Below, one piece after another: positions 31,176 to 40,711 of a stretch of 64,000 nt of DNA (its first letter is position 1; every line of letters starts with the position of its first letter). The notes below the pieces were generated by a model. That model saw only the letters and a list, made by a program, of their open reading frames with translations, was not told where the DNA came from and did not search any database. Both the position numbers and the translations under genes were made by a program. The stretch is from Methylococcus sp. EFPC2. Its GTDB lineage: Bacteria; Pseudomonadota; Gammaproteobacteria; Methylococcales; Methylococcaceae. The stretch lies in contig NZ_CP070491.1 of the NCBI RefSeq assembly GCF_016925495.1, positions 1,860,001-1,924,000 on the forward strand, read 5' to 3'.

Positions 31176-33371
31176 CTAGGCGCCGAGAGCACCGGCCCAT
31201 TGGGACTCGGATTCACGCGAAACCGTTTCGGCGACACCCTGCTCTCGCTCCGGTTGCAATTCTTCTTCCTCGTCGTCGTCCAACGTCGTCCCTGCGGCGA
31301 AATTCTTGCTCAGCCGAACCATACCGGTGATATCGATGATGAGCGCGACGCGTCCGTCACCCATGATGGTCGCCCCCGATATGCCCGGAACTTTGCGGTA
31401 GTTGGACTCCAAGCTCTTGATGACGACCTGATGCTGACCCAGCAGTTCGTCGACCAGCAATGCCGCCCTCACACCGTCGGCCTCCACTATCATCAGGGTT
31501 CCGCGTTCCGGCTTGCGGGTACGCGGGCGTATCTTGAAAATCTGGTACAGGGCCACGAGCGGCAGGTATTCGCCACGCACATGTACCACACGTCCCTCAC
31601 CCACCACGGACTTGACGTCCTCGGCCTTGGGCTGCAATGACTCGATGATGCTGGTGAGTGGGATGATGAAGGTTTCGCTGCCGACGGCGATGGAAAGACC
31701 GTCGAGTATGGCCAGTGTCAGCGGCAGACGTATGGTCATGGTGGTACCTGCGCCATAGACCGAGTCGATTTCCACCCGCCCACCGAGGGACTCGATATTG
31801 CGCTTGACCACATCCATCCCAACGCCGCGTCCCGAAACATCGGTAATGACTTCGGCGGTCGAGAACCCGGGCGCCATGATGAGTCCCCATACCTCCTGAT
31901 CCGTCATGGCGTCAGAAACATTCAGGCCGCGCTCGCGAGCCTTGGCCAGGAGTTTTGCGCGGTCGAGACCCGCGCCGTCGTCCTGGACCTCGATGACGAC
32001 ATTGCCTCCCTGATGGAAGGCTCTTAGCGTGAGGTTACCCTTGGGGTCCTTGCCCTTGGCGATGCGTTCTTCCGGCATCTCGATGCCGTGGTCCAGACTG
32101 TTGCGCACGAGATGGGTCAAAGGGTCGGTGATTTTTTCTATCAATCCCTTGTCCAGTTCGGTCGCCTCACCCTGGGTCCTGAAATTGACCTCTTTCTTCA
32201 ATTTACCGGCCAAATCCCTGACCATCCGCGGAAAGCGGCTGAAGACGAAGCTCATGGGCATCATGCGGATCGACATCACCGCTTCCTGCAAATCGCGGGT
32301 GTTCCGCTCCAGTTGAGCGATGCCTTCGTGCAGGCTCTCATGCAGCACCGGATCGATCCGGGACGCGGTCTGTTTCAACATGGCCTGGGTGATGACCAGT
32401 TCGCCGGCCAGATTGATGAGTTGATCGACTTTTTCGATGTTGACCCGGATGGATGTATCCGCGTGGGCGGCAGGCTGAACTTTGACCGCCTCGGTTTTTT
32501 TGGCCGGAGCCGATTCCTGAACCTTGCCCGGTTCGGTCTTGACTGCCGGTGACGCTGCGGGCGAGGAGGCCACAGATTGGACCGGCGGCGTGACATCGAC
32601 AAAAAAGCCGAAGTCCTTGCCTTCTTCCGTGTGTTCCGTGGAAACAGTTTCCACACTGGGAAGGGGCTGGGGATGCGCTGCTTGAGCGCTCTGGCCGGGC
32701 TCTGCGGCCCCGACCGGACTGATCTCGTATTGCTCGGGCTGAACGAAGAACGCGAAGGCTTCGCGCACTTCGTCGACCGAAGACGGCTGGGTAATGCGGA
32801 AGTGGGCCTGCGCCCCCTGATCCAGTACTTCGAGCGTACCTAGGCTCTTGAGCGTATCGATGAGGAAATCGAATGGCGCGGGATCCCCCAACGGGTTGCC
32901 TACACGCGAGAAGCGGATATCGTAGGCGTCCGGGGCCGCCGCGTCTGCCATGGAGCCATCGGCGGCGGATGCAGCCGCTGGCCGGTCTTGTGAAAGAAGA
33001 TGGAGTTTCTCGCTGATGCCCTTAATCACGTCCTCTTCCACCGGGGCGGCGCCTTGGCGGGCCGCCACCATGCCCTTGAGCACGTCGGTCGCGTGCAGAA
33101 AGGCTTCGACCATTTCCTCCCGCAACTGCAGTTCGCCCTTGCGCAAACGGTCCAGCAAGGTTTCCAGGATGTGCGTGACCTCGGTCATGTCGTTGAAACC
33201 GAACATCCCGCTGCCGCCCTTGATCGAATGAGCCGAGCGGAAAATGGCATTCAGATGGTCCAGATCGGGCGCCTCGACATCCAGTTCCAGCAACAAGCTT
33301 TCCATGGTATCCAGATGTTCGGACGCCTCGTCGAAGAAGGTCTGGTAGAACTCGCTTAGCTCGATGCTCAT
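31176..33371 (-). CDS. cheA: Chemotaxis histidine kinase CheA
   Basis: CheA autophosphorylates and passes the phosphate to CheY and CheB. The 731-residue protein has a P1 Hpt domain with His48 (FRSAHSIKGGSGMFGF), a long Ala/Pro-rich linker with a possible P2 domain (~140-300), the P3 dimerisation helices, a P4 ATPase domain (LVRNSLDHGIEMPEER, DDGAGLDRAKL, GRGVGMDVVKRNI) and a P5 CheW-like domain. The C-terminus carries an acidic stretch (DDDEEEELQPE). It follows cheY by about 100 bases. Confidence 0.97.
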   Translation of the reverse strand: MSIELSEFYQTFFDEASEHLDTMESLLLELDVEAPDLDHLNAIFRSAHSIKGGSGMFGFNDMTEVTHILETLLDRLRKGELQLREEMVEAFLHATDVLKGMVAARQGAAPVEEDVIKGISEKLHLLSQDRPAAASAADGSMADAAAPDAYDIRFSRVGNPLGDPAPFDFLIDTLKSLGTLEVLDQGAQAHFRITQPSSVDEVREAFAFFVQPEQYEISPVGAAEPGQSAQAAHPQPLPSVETVSTEHTEEGKDFGFFVDVTPPVQSVASSPAASPAVKTEPGKVQESAPAKKTEAVKVQPAAHADTSIRVNIEKVDQLINLAGELVITQAMLKQTASRIDPVLHESLHEGIAQLERNTRDLQEAVMSIRMMPMSFVFSRFPRMVRDLAGKLKKEVNFRTQGEATELDKGLIEKITDPLTHLVRNSLDHGIEMPEERIAKGKDPKGNLTLRAFHQGGNVVIEVQDDGAGLDRAKLLAKARERGLNVSDAMTDQEVWGLIMAPGFSTAEVITDVSGRGVGMDVVKRNIESLGGRVEIDSVYGAGTTMTIRLPLTLAILDGLSIAVGSETFIIPLTSIIESLQPKAEDVKSVVGEGRVVHVRGEYLPLVALYQIFKIRPRTRKPERGTLMIVEADGVRAALLVDELLGQHQVVIKSLESNYRKVPGISGATIMGDGRVALIIDITGMVRLSKNFAAGTTLDDDEEEELQPEREQGVAETVSRESESQWAGALGA

Positions 33372-33477
33372 AACAAAATACTCGCAGTATTAAGGGCGTC
33401 GCCGGATTTTCCGGGCGCCTCGGTAGCCGTCGAATCACAGGGAAGGGAAAGAGGCCAGACGCTAAACCCTCGCGTCC

Positions 33478-33843
33478 TCAGCCCATCACTTTTTTTATGA
33501 CCTGGATGAGTTTGGCGGGATCGAATGGCTTCACCATCCAGCCCGTGGCGCCCGCCGCCTTGCCTTGGGCTTTCATCACGTCGCTGGACTCGGTCGTCAA
33601 CATCAATATCGGAATGTGCGCGTACTGAGGCAGAGCTCTCAAAGAGCGTATGAGCGTCAATCCGTCCATGCGGGGCATGTTCTGGTCGGTCAGGACCAAG
33701 CCGACGGCATTCGACGTGGCCTTTTCCAAGCCGTCCACCCCGTCGGTGGCTTCGATCACCTCGTAGCCGGCACTTTTCAGCGTAAAGCTGACCATCTTTC
33801 GGATCGACGGCGAGTCATCCACCGCGAGTATAGTTTTGGTCAT
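33478..33843 (-). CDS. cheY: Chemotaxis response regulator CheY
   Basis: This is a stand-alone receiver domain of 121 residues. The acidic pocket is Asp9-Asp10, the phospho-acceptor is Asp53 (LVLTDQNMPRMDG), the switch Thr is 83 or 84 (MLTTES) and the conserved Lys is 105 (MVKPFD). When phosphorylated it should bind the flagellar motor switch. It lies between the CheZ-like gene and cheA, as expected for the motor-output CheY. Confidence 0.94.
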   Translation of the reverse strand: MTKTILAVDDSPSIRKMVSFTLKSAGYEVIEATDGVDGLEKATSNAVGLVLTDQNMPRMDGLTLIRSLRALPQYAHIPILMLTTESSDVMKAQGKAAGATGWMVKPFDPAKLIQVIKKVMG

Positions 33844-33903
33844 AATCCGAATCTCTCCTGATGTTGGCCCGCATCATCTGGATCTGAAACGGGCGACTGA
33901 AGC

Positions 33904-34449
33904 TTAGAACAATTCTATGTCTCCGGCCTCGCATTGGCCCTGGGATACCGGACCGACGCCACGCTCGTCGGCGGTCTCACCATGCCTTTCCACCGCAGCC
34001 CGGCCGGCATGTAAAAACTCCGCAAATTCCGGGCGGGTAATCGAAGCCTCGACGATTTCATTCAACAGCTCGCCCATATCGGCAACGCGCCGGGTCACAT
34101 GGTCGAGCAACTGATGCGTCATGTCCTGAAACTGGAGGGAACGGAGCGCCGCGTTGAGATCGTCGGCCAGGCGTTCATGCAGATTCGTCGTCGGATCGGT
34201 CGCGCGCTTCGCCGCCCCCTCTTGCGGGAGCGGGATGTCCAGCGCATCGTGTATCGCGGTGAAACTACGGGTCAGTGTGACTATGGCGTCCTCGAGCAAG
34301 GCCTGGGTCCGGTTCACCTCGTGCTCGATGCAGTGGAACTGGGTTTGCAACTCCATGCTCAGATGGACGAGCAGTTCGCGCGTCTGCGCTTCTTCCTCGT
34401 ACCGTCCGAACGATGGCGGGAACGGGCCTTCCTGAGCGGTGCTGGTCAT
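33904..34449 (-). CDS. cheZ: CheZ-like CheY-phosphate phosphatase
   Basis: This 181-residue helical protein sits directly upstream of cheY. In CheZ the catalytic pair is Asp143 and Gln147, in a D-x-x-x-Q motif on a long helix. Here the sequence LQFQDMTHQLLDHV has the same spacing with Asp109 and Gln113, and the surrounding FQDxTxQ pattern matches CheZ. A long helix before it (residues ~20-70) could form the hairpin. E. coli CheZ is 214 residues, so this one is short. The C-terminus ends in an acidic tail, AGDIELF, which may bind CheY as the CheZ tail does. The call rests on motif, position and helix content; overall similarity to CheZ is low. Confidence 0.75.
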   Translation of the reverse strand: MTSTAQEGPFPPSFGRYEEEAQTRELLVHLSMELQTQFHCIEHEVNRTQALLEDAIVTLTRSFTAIHDALDIPLPQEGAAKRATDPTTNLHERLADDLNAALRSLQFQDMTHQLLDHVTRRVADMGELLNEIVEASITRPEFAEFLHAGRAAVERHGETADERGVGPVSQGQCEAGDIELF

Positions 34450-34541
34450 GGACGTTGCGCCTAGGCAATTTAAATACGCCCGAAATTTAGCAGGGTTTCA
34501 GTTTTTTTCGCGGAGGGACGTAGAAAATCCGGGGGACGGGA

Positions 34542-35291
34542 TCACATGCGCCAAACCAGCAAGCGAGTGCGCCGTCGGTCATCCAGGACCACGGTCCGGG
34601 TGGGCGGAACCCCCGGAACGTCGAAGCTATTGCTGATCAGCAGGGTACCCGGACGCATTTCTTGGCGCGCTTTTACCCAAAGCATCGGCATTGGATCCGG
34701 CGAAAGGAATACATAGACGACATCGTAGTCCGCGAGATTCATCCTGCGGATATCGTCGTAGCGTATGGCGGCATTGCGCCTCCCCAGCAAGCGGATGCGA
34801 CTGATCAGCCAGGGCAAGGGCGCGGACTCGACGCCGCAAATATAGGAATCCTGCCGGACCGAAGCCAGATAGGCCACCAGCCCGCCCAAACCGCAGCCGA
34901 GATCGATGAAACGAATCCCCTCCTGCCGGGGTAACAATTCCTGCAGCCTGCGCCACGTGAGACGATTCGATAAATAAAGGGGGACTCGATCGCCCGCGCT
35001 GTGGCGAAACGCCAGCCACAACAGCAGGAAACCGGCGAGAAACAGGGCAGACGGCGCTCGCAGGCTCAAAGCCATCAGCAAGGCCGGACCGAACACCGCT
35101 TGCAGCGGCAGCCACCAAACCGGCAAGCCCAGCGCCAGGGCCATGAGCACGGCCGCCGTGGCCTGAACGGCGACCACCACCTCCGGAGCGAACGCCACAC
35201 CCAGGCTGGCCGCGGTTCGCGCGGTCAAATAAGCCGAGAGAACCGCGAGCCCCTGTGCCGATAAAGCCTTAAGCCAAACCGGCAATGTCAC
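34542..35291 (-). CDS. Membrane-anchored class I SAM-dependent methyltransferase
   Basis: This is a 249-residue protein. The first ~105 residues are hydrophobic, with about three or four membrane segments, and the rest is a small methyltransferase domain with motif I FIDLGCGLGGLVAYLA and a DVVYVFLSPDPMPML segment. I cannot name the substrate. It lies between motB and the CheZ-like gene; similar membrane-methyltransferase proteins occur in other genomes as 'class I SAM-dependent methyltransferase' without known function. Its place in the motility cluster may be incidental. Confidence 0.75.
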   Translation of the reverse strand: MTLPVWLKALSAQGLAVLSAYLTARTAASLGVAFAPEVVVAVQATAAVLMALALGLPVWWLPLQAVFGPALLMALSLRAPSALFLAGFLLLWLAFRHSAGDRVPLYLSNRLTWRRLQELLPRQEGIRFIDLGCGLGGLVAYLASVRQDSYICGVESAPLPWLISRIRLLGRRNAAIRYDDIRRMNLADYDVVYVFLSPDPMPMLWVKARQEMRPGTLLISNSFDVPGVPPTRTVVLDDRRRTRLLVWRM

Positions 35292-35303
35292 TGCGAAACG
35301 CCG

Positions 35304-36302
35304 CTAAGGCTTGGCGCTGGGCGGCGCAACGCTCGCGGGTGGGGCCGGCGGAGCGGTACGCGATGGCTCCACCGCCTTGCCATAGCCCGGCGTCAGGGCA
35401 GCGCGGTTGATCGGACTGCCCGACGACACGTCGACCTTGCGTCCGTTGCCCAATATCGCGTCGACGGTTTCCTTGTTCATGACGATGATGGCGATGCGTC
35501 GGTTGATCGGATCGGACGGGTGATCTTTGACCAGGGCCACGCTGGATGCGAGCCCTATCACCCGCATGATCTTTTCTTCCTTCAGTCCACCACGCACCAG
35601 CTCCTTGCGCGCGGCGTTGGCGCGGTCCGCCGACAGCTCCCAGTTGGTATAGCCGGCTCCTGAGCCGGGAAACGGCGTCGCATCGGTGTGTCCGGTGATA
35701 CTGATGCGGTTGGGAAGCTCGTTGATCACCGGCGCGATCTGATCGAGGATTTGCGCCGCGTAAGGTTCCATGCGGGCGCTTGCGAGTGCGAACATGGGCC
35801 TCTTTTCCTGATCGATGATTTGTATGCGCAAGCCCTCGGCCGTGATGTCGATCTTGATCTGGTTGTCGAATTGTTGCAGCAGCGGATTGGTTTTGATCAG
35901 CGCCTGTATTTTTTGCTCCAGCTGTTCGAGGTTTTTCTCGTCCTCGATGATGGCCTGAGTGTCCGCCTCGCTGGCTTCGATCATTTGCTCGCGTTTGCCC
36001 TCATTGGTCATCTTGACCTGCCCGTCGGACTGCGTGATGTCGTCGCCGCCGCCCTTGATGATGCTCACGGTGTCGCCGGCCGCTTCGCCACCCGACAATG
36101 AGGGCTTCCACGGATCCTTGAAATATTCGGCGATTCCTCTCAGTTTCTTCTGATCGACGCTGCCCAACAGCCATAACAACAGGAAGAAGGCCATCATGGC
36201 GGTCACGAAATCGGCATAAGCCAATTTCCAGGCGCCACCGTGAGCGCCATGTCCGCCTTTCTTGATTTTCTTGATGATGATGGGCTGATTCGATTCCGAC
36301 AT
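35304..36302 (-). CDS. motB: Flagellar motor stator protein MotB
   Basis: MotB anchors the stator to peptidoglycan and contributes the ion-binding Asp. The 332-residue protein has the N-terminal membrane helix with AYADFVTAMMAFFLLLW, whose Asp is the conserved proton or sodium site, and a C-terminal OmpA-like domain (ISITGHTDATPF, NWELSADRANAARKELV). The end is a Pro/Ala-rich tail. It is 36 bases downstream of motA. Confidence 0.96.
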   Translation of the reverse strand: MSESNQPIIIKKIKKGGHGAHGGAWKLAYADFVTAMMAFFLLLWLLGSVDQKKLRGIAEYFKDPWKPSLSGGEAAGDTVSIIKGGGDDITQSDGQVKMTNEGKREQMIEASEADTQAIIEDEKNLEQLEQKIQALIKTNPLLQQFDNQIKIDITAEGLRIQIIDQEKRPMFALASARMEPYAAQILDQIAPVINELPNRISITGHTDATPFPGSGAGYTNWELSADRANAARKELVRGGLKEEKIMRVIGLASSVALVKDHPSDPINRRIAIIVMNKETVDAILGNGRKVDVSSGSPINRAALTPGYGKAVEPSRTAPPAPPASVAPPSAKP

Positions 36303-36338
36303 GGCATGGGGCTCGCTAAAACATGAGGAAAACCTAAG

Positions 36339-37193
36339 CTATTTGTTCGCCTTGAGATGTTGCTCCAGTTCTTCGAATCCGGGTCTATCGCGCGAGAAAA
36401 TCACCTTGCGCCCGAACTCCACCGCGGTGGGCGGCGCATATCCGTTGATGCTGGCGATCAGGGCCGCTTTGATGCTCTGGTAATACTTGGTGGATTCGTC
36501 CAGTTTTTGCTGCAGGTTTCCGGTCAGCGGCGCGACGAAGGCATAGGCGATCAGGATACCCAGAAAAGTTCCGACCAGCGCCGCGGCAATCAAGCCCCCC
36601 AGCACGTTTTGCGGCTGATCCAAGGACTCCATCGTGTGCACCACCCCCATGACCGCGGCGACGATGCCGAATGCAGGCAGGCCGTCGGCCAAACGTGCCA
36701 AAGCCGCGATGGGTTCGTAACCTTCTTCATGATGGGTTTCGATGTCGATATCCATCAGATTCTCGATCTGGTGCACATCGAGGCTGCCGCTGGCCATCAA
36801 CCGAAGATAATCGGTGATGAACTCGGTGGCGTGGTGGTCGGCCAACACCCGGGGCGCGACTTTGAAAACTTCGCTGTTTTCCGGACGTTCGATATCGGAC
36901 TCGATGGACAACAGGCCGTTCTGCCTGATCTTGTAGAAAATCTTGTTCAGCAGGGTCAACGTCTCCAGATAGAAATCCTTGTTGTACTTGGAGCTTTTGA
37001 ACACCTGCCCGACCCCGCTCAGGGCAGCCTTGAGCACTTTTGGGCTGTTCGCAACGACGAAACCGCCCAATGCGCCGCCGAGTATGATGAGAACCTCGAA
37101 CGGTTGGATGAGGATGCCTATGTGACCTCCGGCGCCCAGATATCCACCCAGAATGCCGCCGATGGCGACGAGGTAACCGATGATGGGAAACAT
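36339..37193 (-). CDS. motA: Flagellar motor stator protein MotA
   Basis: MotA forms the ion channel of the stator with MotB and pushes the rotor. The 284-residue protein has four membrane helices; the first begins IGYLVAIGGILGGYLGAG, and the cytosolic loop contains the charged residues that contact FliG. The GIVAAVMGVVHTM motif near residue 180 is typical. It is the first gene of motA-motB; upstream are about 215 bases without a gene before atpG. Confidence 0.96.
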   Translation of the reverse strand: MFPIIGYLVAIGGILGGYLGAGGHIGILIQPFEVLIILGGALGGFVVANSPKVLKAALSGVGQVFKSSKYNKDFYLETLTLLNKIFYKIRQNGLLSIESDIERPENSEVFKVAPRVLADHHATEFITDYLRLMASGSLDVHQIENLMDIDIETHHEEGYEPIAALARLADGLPAFGIVAAVMGVVHTMESLDQPQNVLGGLIAAALVGTFLGILIAYAFVAPLTGNLQQKLDESTKYYQSIKAALIASINGYAPPTAVEFGRKVIFSRDRPGFEELEQHLKANK

Positions 37194-37408
37194 AGTGATC
37201 TTACTCTGACAGAAGGCTGCGGAATGGCGCCTGAAAGCTTCCGGCGTCGAGGCGGAGCCGCCAAGTCTAACGCATATATGCCATAGCGCCAGAACTACGG
37301 CGCACCGTGCGGATCAACCTGGCCCCGCCGCAGGCAGCCAAAACCAAACCCGGCCGAACTTCGCAAGCGGGCTCCGCGCGCAAGCCCGGGAAGCGCCGGT
37401 CCAGGCGC

Positions 37409-38224
37409 TCAAACCAAGCTCATGTTCAGCAGCAAAACCTCGATCTCCTCCGTGATTTCCTCCTGGCGCAGCGCATTGCATTCCCGATCCAACTCGTCCA
37501 GGCGGTTGTCGAGGCGATGCACGGCGCTGCCCAGATGCTGTATGCGCAACTGGTTTTCCGCTTGAAGCGAGGCGCACGCGATCCGATGCAGCAGTGCCAA
37601 GAGATAATACTCACCGAACTCGGCCAGCAACGGGGCCGGCGGGAGGTTGATGACCGGCGGCTGATCGCGGGGCGTAAAATCGCCGGCTTGAAGATCGAGA
37701 TAAAGCGGCAGCAAGCGCCGCTCGGTCACGCCGGCTTCCGGCTCGTGGTACAGCGCGGTCAATCCATACGGCCCCTGGTCCGGCAATTCGCCCAGGGTTT
37801 GCACCAGTCTTTCCAACACGATGCCGATTTCTTCCGCCATGCTGGCGCCGTCCAGCGCCGCCAGCACACGCGGGTCGTCTTCCAGACGTGTATACAGACG
37901 CTGCCCGACCGCGATGCAGCGGGCGTCCGGACCCAGCGTGTCGAACTCGACGCGCAAGGCCTCGTTGAAACCGCCGCAAAAACCGCGCTCGGCACCGAAC
38001 AGGACATGAACTTCGCTGTTCGGCTGCTGCGTGTGTGGCAGGGGATGGTGAGCCAGCAGGTCCGATGCAGCCCGGCGCAAGTCGTCCACCAGGACGCGCT
38101 GATTGGCATGGTGACGCTCCAGCTTGCGGATTTCCATCAGCGCCAGGTTCTTCATCGCGTCCATGATGTCGCGCACCTCGCCCAAGGTATGGCGATGCGC
38201 TTCGAGCGCGTGGCGCCGGCTCAT
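37409..38224 (-). CDS. atpG: N-type ATPase gamma subunit
   Basis: The gamma subunit is the central stalk of an F-type ATPase. It is 271 residues from ATG 38224 ([17 protein letters not shown]), overlapping the atpA stop as ATGA. The N-terminal helix and the core motif [15 protein letters not shown] identify gamma; sequence and gene order place it in the N-ATPase (AtpG) group rather than the housekeeping F1 gamma. It is the last gene of the operon. The frame upstream of the ATG to 38407 is within atpA and not coding. Confidence 0.9.
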   Translation of the reverse strand: MSRRHALEAHRHTLGEVRDIMDAMKNLALMEIRKLERHHANQRVLVDDLRRAASDLLAHHPLPHTQQPNSEVHVLFGAERGFCGGFNEALRVEFDTLGPDARCIAVGQRLYTRLEDDPRVLAALDGASMAEEIGIVLERLVQTLGELPDQGPYGLTALYHEPEAGVTERRLLPLYLDLQAGDFTPRDQPPVINLPPAPLLAEFGEYYLLALLHRIACASLQAENQLRIQHLGSAVHRLDNRLDELDRECNALRQEEITEEIEVLLLNMSLV

Positions 38225-39699
38225 GCGTTCTCGCTCGAACCCAGCCAGCTCCGGACGGATTTCTGCCAAGCCTCGCGGGAGTCCGACAGATTCAGGCCGG
38301 AGCGGCAGGCGCCCTTTTCCAGCTGGCTTAACAATGGTGGCAAGTCCTTGGGGTCGACGGCGTTCAAATGCCCGTCGTTGAACGCCACCAGCCAGGCCAT
38401 CTGGCATTCGATGGAGAGGGGCACCAACCTGTCCTGCTTGAGTAGCTCCCGGAGCACCCGCCCGGAACGGATGATGTTTTCCATCGAGGCTTCCAGGCGG
38501 GCGCCGAAACGGGTGAAGGTTTCCAGCTCGAGAAATTGCAGATAGGCCAGTTTCATACTCGTCGCCTCGCGCTTGACGGCCGGATGCTGCGCCGCACCGC
38601 CGATGCGGGAAACCGAGCGGCCGATGTCGATGGCTGGCCGCACTCCGCTGACGAACAGCGCGCGGTCCAGGTAGATCTGTCCGTCGGTGATGGAGATGAG
38701 ATTGGTCGGCACGTAGGCGGCGATTTCGCCTTGCTGGGTTTCCACGATGGGCAGGGCGGTCATGCTACCGCCGCCGTGCGCGGCATTGAGACAGGTGGAC
38801 CGCTCCAGCAAACGGGCATGAACCGAGAAAATATCGCCCGGATAAGCCTCGCGGCCCGGCGGGCGCTTGAGCAGCAGCGAGAGCTCACGATAATTGCGGG
38901 CATGAGCGGACAGGTCGTCGTAGATCACCAGGGTGTCCCTGCCTTGTTCCATCCAGTATTCCGCGATCGCGCAGCCGGCGAATGGCGCCAAATGCTTGAG
39001 CCCCGGCAAGGCCGCAGCCTCCGCCACCACCACCGTGGTATAGGACAAGGCTTCGTAGTGACGCAGGGTTTCGATGGTCTGGACCACGCTCGAGCGCTTC
39101 TGGCCGATCAGCACGTAGACACAGTAAACGCCCTTGCCGCGCTGGTGGATGACGGTATCCAGCGCCAGCGAACTGCGCCCCAGTCCCTCGTCGCCGACGA
39201 TGAGCTGACGCTGGCCCTTGCCGATGGGCACCAGGGTATCGATGACCTTGATGCCGGTATACAAGGGACGATGCACGAAATCGCGCGCAACGATGGGCGG
39301 GGAACGGCTCTCCAGCCGGCGCCGGCCTTGTGATTCCGGCGCCGGCTGGCCGTCCAAGGGGAATCCCAGGGGATCGACGGCGCGGCCCAGCAAGCCGTCG
39401 CCCACCGGGATGTGCAGGCTGCGTTGGGTGAGCCAGGCGCGGGTGCCGGCGGACAAAGTATCGCTCTCGTGCAGCAAGACCGCACCCAACAGTTCCCGGC
39501 CCAGATCGAACACTACGGCACGGCTGCCGTCCTCGAAGGTCACCAAGTCGTCCATGGCGGCGGAAGGCAAGCCGACGATCCACACGATGCCGTCGCCCAC
39601 CGACGCCACCTGTCCGACTTCGCGCACCCGCAAGCCGAAGCGGTAATCACCCAGCCAGGCGGATAAGCGGGCGAGCGGGCCCGCCGCTTCAGCGGCCAT
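38221..39699 (-). CDS. atpA: N-type ATPase alpha subunit with altered Walker A
   Basis: The alpha subunit forms the F1 hexamer with beta. It is 492 residues from ATG 39699, overlapping atpF by 11 bases. The family core is clear: [24 protein letters not shown] and the arginine-finger motif [10 protein letters not shown]. The P-loop, however, reads GDEGLGRSS (residues 169-177) where alpha subunits normally have GDRQTGKT-type sequence, so the Walker A Lys is Arg175 (codon at 39175-39177). Alpha sites are non-catalytic, so this may be tolerated. No beta gene is present in the operon. Confidence 0.93.
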   Translation of the reverse strand: MAAEAAGPLARLSAWLGDYRFGLRVREVGQVASVGDGIVWIVGLPSAAMDDLVTFEDGSRAVVFDLGRELLGAVLLHESDTLSAGTRAWLTQRSLHIPVGDGLLGRAVDPLGFPLDGQPAPESQGRRRLESRSPPIVARDFVHRPLYTGIKVIDTLVPIGKGQRQLIVGDEGLGRSSLALDTVIHQRGKGVYCVYVLIGQKRSSVVQTIETLRHYEALSYTTVVVAEAAALPGLKHLAPFAGCAIAEYWMEQGRDTLVIYDDLSAHARNYRELSLLLKRPPGREAYPGDIFSVHARLLERSTCLNAAHGGGSMTALPIVETQQGEIAAYVPTNLISITDGQIYLDRALFVSGVRPAIDIGRSVSRIGGAAQHPAVKREATSMKLAYLQFLELETFTRFGARLEASMENIIRSGRVLRELLKQDRLVPLSIECQMAWLVAFNDGHLNAVDPKDLPPLLSQLEKGACRSGLNLSDSREAWQKSVRSWLGSSENA

Positions 39700-40438
39700 C
39701 GTGGGCGAAATCGGCGAAATGCTGGAGTTCGTCGCGCAGGCTGGCATCCAGGGTCCAGGGCGGTGCGGAAATTTTCAGCCCGGCGAGCAGGCTTTGATCC
39801 TGCCGGAATTGCACGCTACAGCTAGAACCCGCGAGTTCATCCAGCGCCAGTTGCAGCCGCTTGCGTTGGCTTTCCGATAAGTCATAGGCGCCGGTGACTT
39901 CCACAGCGGGATTGCCATCGCGCCAGCCCGCCTTGAGTTCGGCGCGGCGTGTTTCCGGCAAGGCGTGCAGGTCTTCGATGAACATGTCCACCAGGCGATC
40001 GTGCAATTCGGGGCCGGATAGCCGTTCCAATAGTGTCGCGCAAAATCCGGCACCCCGGTCTATGGCCTGTTCTTCCAACCGTTGTAATAACTCCGCACGC
40101 TGGGTCTGTTCGGTGACGCGGGTTTTCTCCAGCTCGACGGCCAGCGCATTTTTGGTGGCCAGCAACTCCCGCTGGCGTTCGGCTTCCAACTCCCGGCGCA
40201 AAGCTTCCCGTGCCGCCTGCTTTTCCTTGTCCCAGTCGGCCAGGCGGTTTTCGTATTGTGTTTTCAGCGCCTGCGCTTGGGCCTCCTTGTCGGCGGCGAC
40301 CGCCAAGCTGTGTTCGATGGCGGCCCGGCGCTGGGCGATGACGTCCAGAACCGGCTGATAGAGCAGCCGCTTGAGCAGCCAGACCAGGACCAGGAAATTG
40401 AAGATTTCCAGCGCAAGCGTGCTCCAATCCAGTTCCAT
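39689..40438 (-). CDS. atpF: N-type ATPase b subunit
   Basis: This is the peripheral stalk subunit. The 249-residue protein has a single N-terminal membrane helix ([22 protein letters not shown]) and a long charged coiled coil to about residue 140, followed by a C-terminal domain. N-type operons lack a separate delta gene (atpH); their longer b subunit is thought to cover this function, and the 249-residue length agrees. It starts 3 bases after the atpE stop. Confidence 0.9.
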   Translation of the reverse strand: MELDWSTLALEIFNFLVLVWLLKRLLYQPVLDVIAQRRAAIEHSLAVAADKEAQAQALKTQYENRLADWDKEKQAAREALRRELEAERQRELLATKNALAVELEKTRVTEQTQRAELLQRLEEQAIDRGAGFCATLLERLSGPELHDRLVDMFIEDLHALPETRRAELKAGWRDGNPAVEVTGAYDLSESQRKRLQLALDELAGSSCSVQFRQDQSLLAGLKISAPPWTLDASLRDELQHFADFAHDGR

Positions 40439-40441
40439 GGC

Positions 40442-40711
<270 letters not shown>

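Noticed and set aside
36357-37286. Forward-strand open frame of 309 codons
   Set aside because: It is the mirror of motA; motA has clear membrane helices and family motifs and the forward frame has none.
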